From: Bacillota bacterium
GTDB taxonomy: Bacteria; Bacillota; Clostridia; Peptostreptococcales; Anaerovoracaceae
NCBI GenBank assembly: GCA_016281165.1
Contig: JAEEIC010000286.1
Coordinates: 1 to 8,244 of the forward strand
Length of the DNA stretch: 8,244 bases
Reading direction: 5' to 3'
Shown here: piece by piece, positions 6,396 through 8,244 of the stretch
Layout: every line of letters starts with the position of its first letter
Position numbering within the stretch: position 1 is the first letter of the stretch
Made by a program: the position numbers and the translations under genes
Notes under the pieces: model-generated
The model's database searches: none
The model's input: only the letters and a program-made list of their open reading frames with translations
Told to the model about the DNA's origin: nothing

Positions 6396-8244
6396 TTACT
6401 TCGATTTATAGTAGAGCATGCAGTGGCAGAAGCCCTCGAAATCGGGGTCCGCGATCTGCTCTCTGAACTCTTTGCACATGCAGACCGTGTCGGGCGTGCG
6501 CTCCACCCTGCAGGGGCAGTAGCCTCCGGTGCGCTCGAGGCCCTCCCTTACGATCTTCACCATATCGGCGTCGGGATTGAGGCTGACCTTTGCCTTCGGC
6601 TCTTCCGGCCGCGGGGCCGGCTCCTTGTCCATGCCGCAGGGGAAGCTCTCCTTTACCAGCTCCTTATCCTTCATGACCGCCTCGTAGAAACGGTATCCGC
6701 CGCTGAAATTGAAGACGTCAAAGCCGTTCTGGGCCAGTATCCTGCTGCCGATGTAGCTCCTGATACCGGTCTGGCACATGATATATATCCTCTTGCCGCG
6801 GTCGAGCTCGCCCAGCCTTTCCCTCAGCTCGTCGAGAGGTATGTTGACGAAGCCCTCGGCGTGCCCTCTTCCGTATTCGGCGGCCGTCCTGGTGTCGAGC
6901 AGCACGGCCCCGCCGTCTTCTCTCAGAGCCGGGATATCCTCGAAGTGGAACTGCTTCACCAGCCCCAGCCTGATATTCTCGGCCATGAAGCCCGCCATAT
7001 TCACGGGGTCCTTGGCGGAGGAATAAGGAGGAGCGTACGAGAGCTCGAGATCCTTGAACTCGTAAGCCTTAAGGCCTGCCGTTATCGCGGTCGCGATCAC
7101 GTCCAGCCTCTTTTCCGCGCCCTCATAACCTATGATCTGGGCGCCGAGCAGCTTCTGGCTCTCCTTCTCCATGACCAGCTTCATGGCCAGAGAGGTGGAG
7201 CCGGGATAGTAAGAGGCGTGGGAGGCGGGGAAGAGCACGAGGCTCTCGCACTCAAAGCCCGCGTCCTTTGCCGCCCTCTCGGAAAGACCGGTCTGGGCAG
7301 CCGTAAGGCCGAAGACCTTTATCACCGAGGAGCCCATGGAGCCCCGGTAGACGCTGTCAAGGCCGCAGATGTTGTCGGCCGCTATCCTGCCCTGCTTGTT
7401 GGCGGGCCCGGCCAGGGGTATGAGAGCGGGCCTGCCGCTGATAAGGTTCGTGACCTGCGCGGCGTCGCCGACGGCGTATATGTCGGGACAGGAGGTCTGC
7501 ATGCGCTCGTTCACGGCGATGCTGCCCTTAAGTCCCAGAGCCAGCCCCGCGTCCTTCGCCAGAGCGGATTCCGGCGCGACGCCCACGGCGAGCAGCAGCA
7601 TGCCGCACTCAACAGGCAGATCGTCCTTCAGCTTCAGGACCAGCCCCTCCTCCGTCCTTTCGACGCTCATGAGGTCGGCGCCGAGCTTTAAGGCGATCCC
7701 GGCCTTTTTCATCTCCGCGTGGACGAAGCCCGCCATGTCGGCGTCGAGGTTCATCAGCAGATGGGGAGCCTTCTCTATGACAGTGACCTCGATGCCCAGC
7801 TCCTTCAGGTTCTCGGCCATCTCCAGGCCGATGAAGCCTCCGCCCAGGACAGCGGCCCTTTTGGGAGCCTTTTCGAGAGCGTAGTCCCTGATGGCATAGC
7901 AGTCCTCGACGGTCCTTAAGGTGAAGACGCCTTCGGAGCCGATGCCGGGTATGGGCAGGACCACCGGTCTCGCGCCGGGCGAGAGTATGAGCTTGTCGAA
8001 GCTCTCCTCGAAAACGCGGTCATTCTCAAGATCGCATACCGTAACCATTTTACGGTCAACATTTATCGATCTCACCTCGTGGCGGACTTTTACGTCTATC
8101 CTGAACCTCTCCCAAAAGCTCTCGGGGGTCTTGAGGGTCAGATCCTTCTTCTCTTGGATGGTCCCGCCGATGAAATAAGGCAGGCCGCAATTAGCGTATG
8201 AAACATAGCCCGAGCGCTCGAAGACCACGATCTCGGCCTTCTCG
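6396..8244 (-). CDS. CoA-disulfide reductase-like flavoenzyme fused to rhodanese and FTR-like iron-sulfur domain (5' end off window)
   Basis: The reading frame is open through the right edge (EKAEI precedes the GTG at 8228), so the true start and the N-terminal FAD-binding GxGxxG, about 30 residues, are missing. Numbering here counts from that GTG. SYANCGLPY carries C14, the redox cysteine of CoA-disulfide/persulfide reductases. AAVLGGGFIGLEMAEN (125-140) is the NAD(P)H Rossmann motif, with an acidic residue in VTVIEK suggesting NADH. DIYAVGDAAQVTN (249-261) is the second FAD motif, and YAPPYSSAKDPVN (398-410) is conserved in this subfamily. A rhodanese domain (~425-520) has catalytic C485 in CQTGIRS. 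A Pro-rich linker leads to residues 556-610 with C571-P-C573, C583-M-C585 and C601-H-C603, like the ferredoxin:thioredoxin reductase catalytic chain. It likely reduces CoA-linked or protein persulfides in the cytoplasm. First visible gene of a five-gene operon. Confidence 0.93.
   Translation of the reverse strand, partial: EKAEIVVFERSGYVSYANCGLPYFIGGTIQEKKDLTLKTPESFWERFRIDVKVRHEVRSINVDRKMVTVCDLENDRVFEESFDKLILSPGARPVVLPIPGIGSEGVFTLRTVEDCYAIRDYALEKAPKRAAVLGGGFIGLEMAENLKELGIEVTVIEKAPHLLMNLDADMAGFVHAEMKKAGIALKLGADLMSVERTEEGLVLKLKDDLPVECGMLLLAVGVAPESALAKDAGLALGLKGSIAVNERMQTSCPDIYAVGDAAQVTNLISGRPALIPLAGPANKQGRIAADNICGLDSVYRGSMGSSVIKVFGLTAAQTGLSERAAKDAGFECESLVLFPASHASYYPGSTSLAMKLVMEKESQKLLGAQIIGYEGAEKRLDVIATAITAGLKAYEFKDLELSYAPPYSSAKDPVNMAGFMAENIRLGLVKQFHFEDIPALREDGGAVLLDTRTAAEYGRGHAEGFVNIPLDELRERLGELDRGKRIYIMCQTGIRSYIGSRILAQNGFDVFNFSGGYRFYEAVMKDKELVKESFPCGMDKEPAPRPEEPKAKVSLNPDADMVKIVREGLERTGGYCPCRVERTPDTVCMCKEFREQIADPDFEGFCHCMLYYKSK

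Noticed and set aside
6363..7691. Plus-strand open frame of 442 codons opposite the reductase gene
   Set aside because: Antisense shadow of a gene with clear FAD, NAD and rhodanese motifs; no supporting motif of its own.
8226..8228. GTG at 8228 as the start of the reductase
   Set aside because: The codons before it (EKAEI) continue the typical family sequence leading into VFERSGYVSYANCGLPY, and the FAD-binding GxGxxG that must precede is absent, so the gene is simply cut by the window edge.

Overview
The window reads as a chromosomal piece of a GC-rich member of the Bacillota, most likely a gut-type Clostridia lineage. The grounds are a YolD-like protein coupled to a Gram-positive Y-family polymerase, a Gram-positive type LexA box (GAAC-N4-GTTC), a BspA-type leucine-rich-repeat lipoprotein and a split ThrE exporter. 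No rRNA, tRNA, CRISPR array, insertion sequence or phage structural gene was found. Every supported gene is on the minus strand, so the region is best read from the right edge to the left. Long open frames on the plus strand are GC-driven shadows.

Right part (8244 to 2387): five tightly packed genes that look like one transcription unit whose start lies outside the window. (1) A flavin disulfide reductase of the CoA-disulfide reductase type, with a rhodanese domain and then a C-terminal three-CxC iron-sulfur module resembling the ferredoxin:thioredoxin reductase catalytic chain; its first ~30 residues are cut off by the window edge. (2) One base downstream, a 622-residue lipoprotein with about 16 BspA-type repeats and an unrecognised C-terminal domain. 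(3, 4) The large and small halves of a split threonine/serine exporter. (5) A ten-helix EamA/DMT transporter. A Rho-independent terminator follows. A redox/persulfide enzyme beside two predicted metabolite exporters suggests handling of thiols or amino acids, but that link is inference.

Middle part (2387 to 288): a 99-base gap holds a near-perfect LexA box and the terminator hairpin, and then an SOS-type translesion polymerase whose stop codon overlaps the start of a YolD-like gene (ATGA). This is a classic two-gene SOS mutagenesis module. The LexA box lies upstream of the hairpin, so the hairpin could sit in the leader of the polymerase mRNA.

Left part (291 to 1): a well-formed sigma-A type promoter whose -35 box overlaps the yolD-like stop codon, followed by the first 76 codons of a basic protein I do not recognise.

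The most noteworthy items are the triple-domain redox fusion and the SOS box/hairpin arrangement in front of the polymerase.
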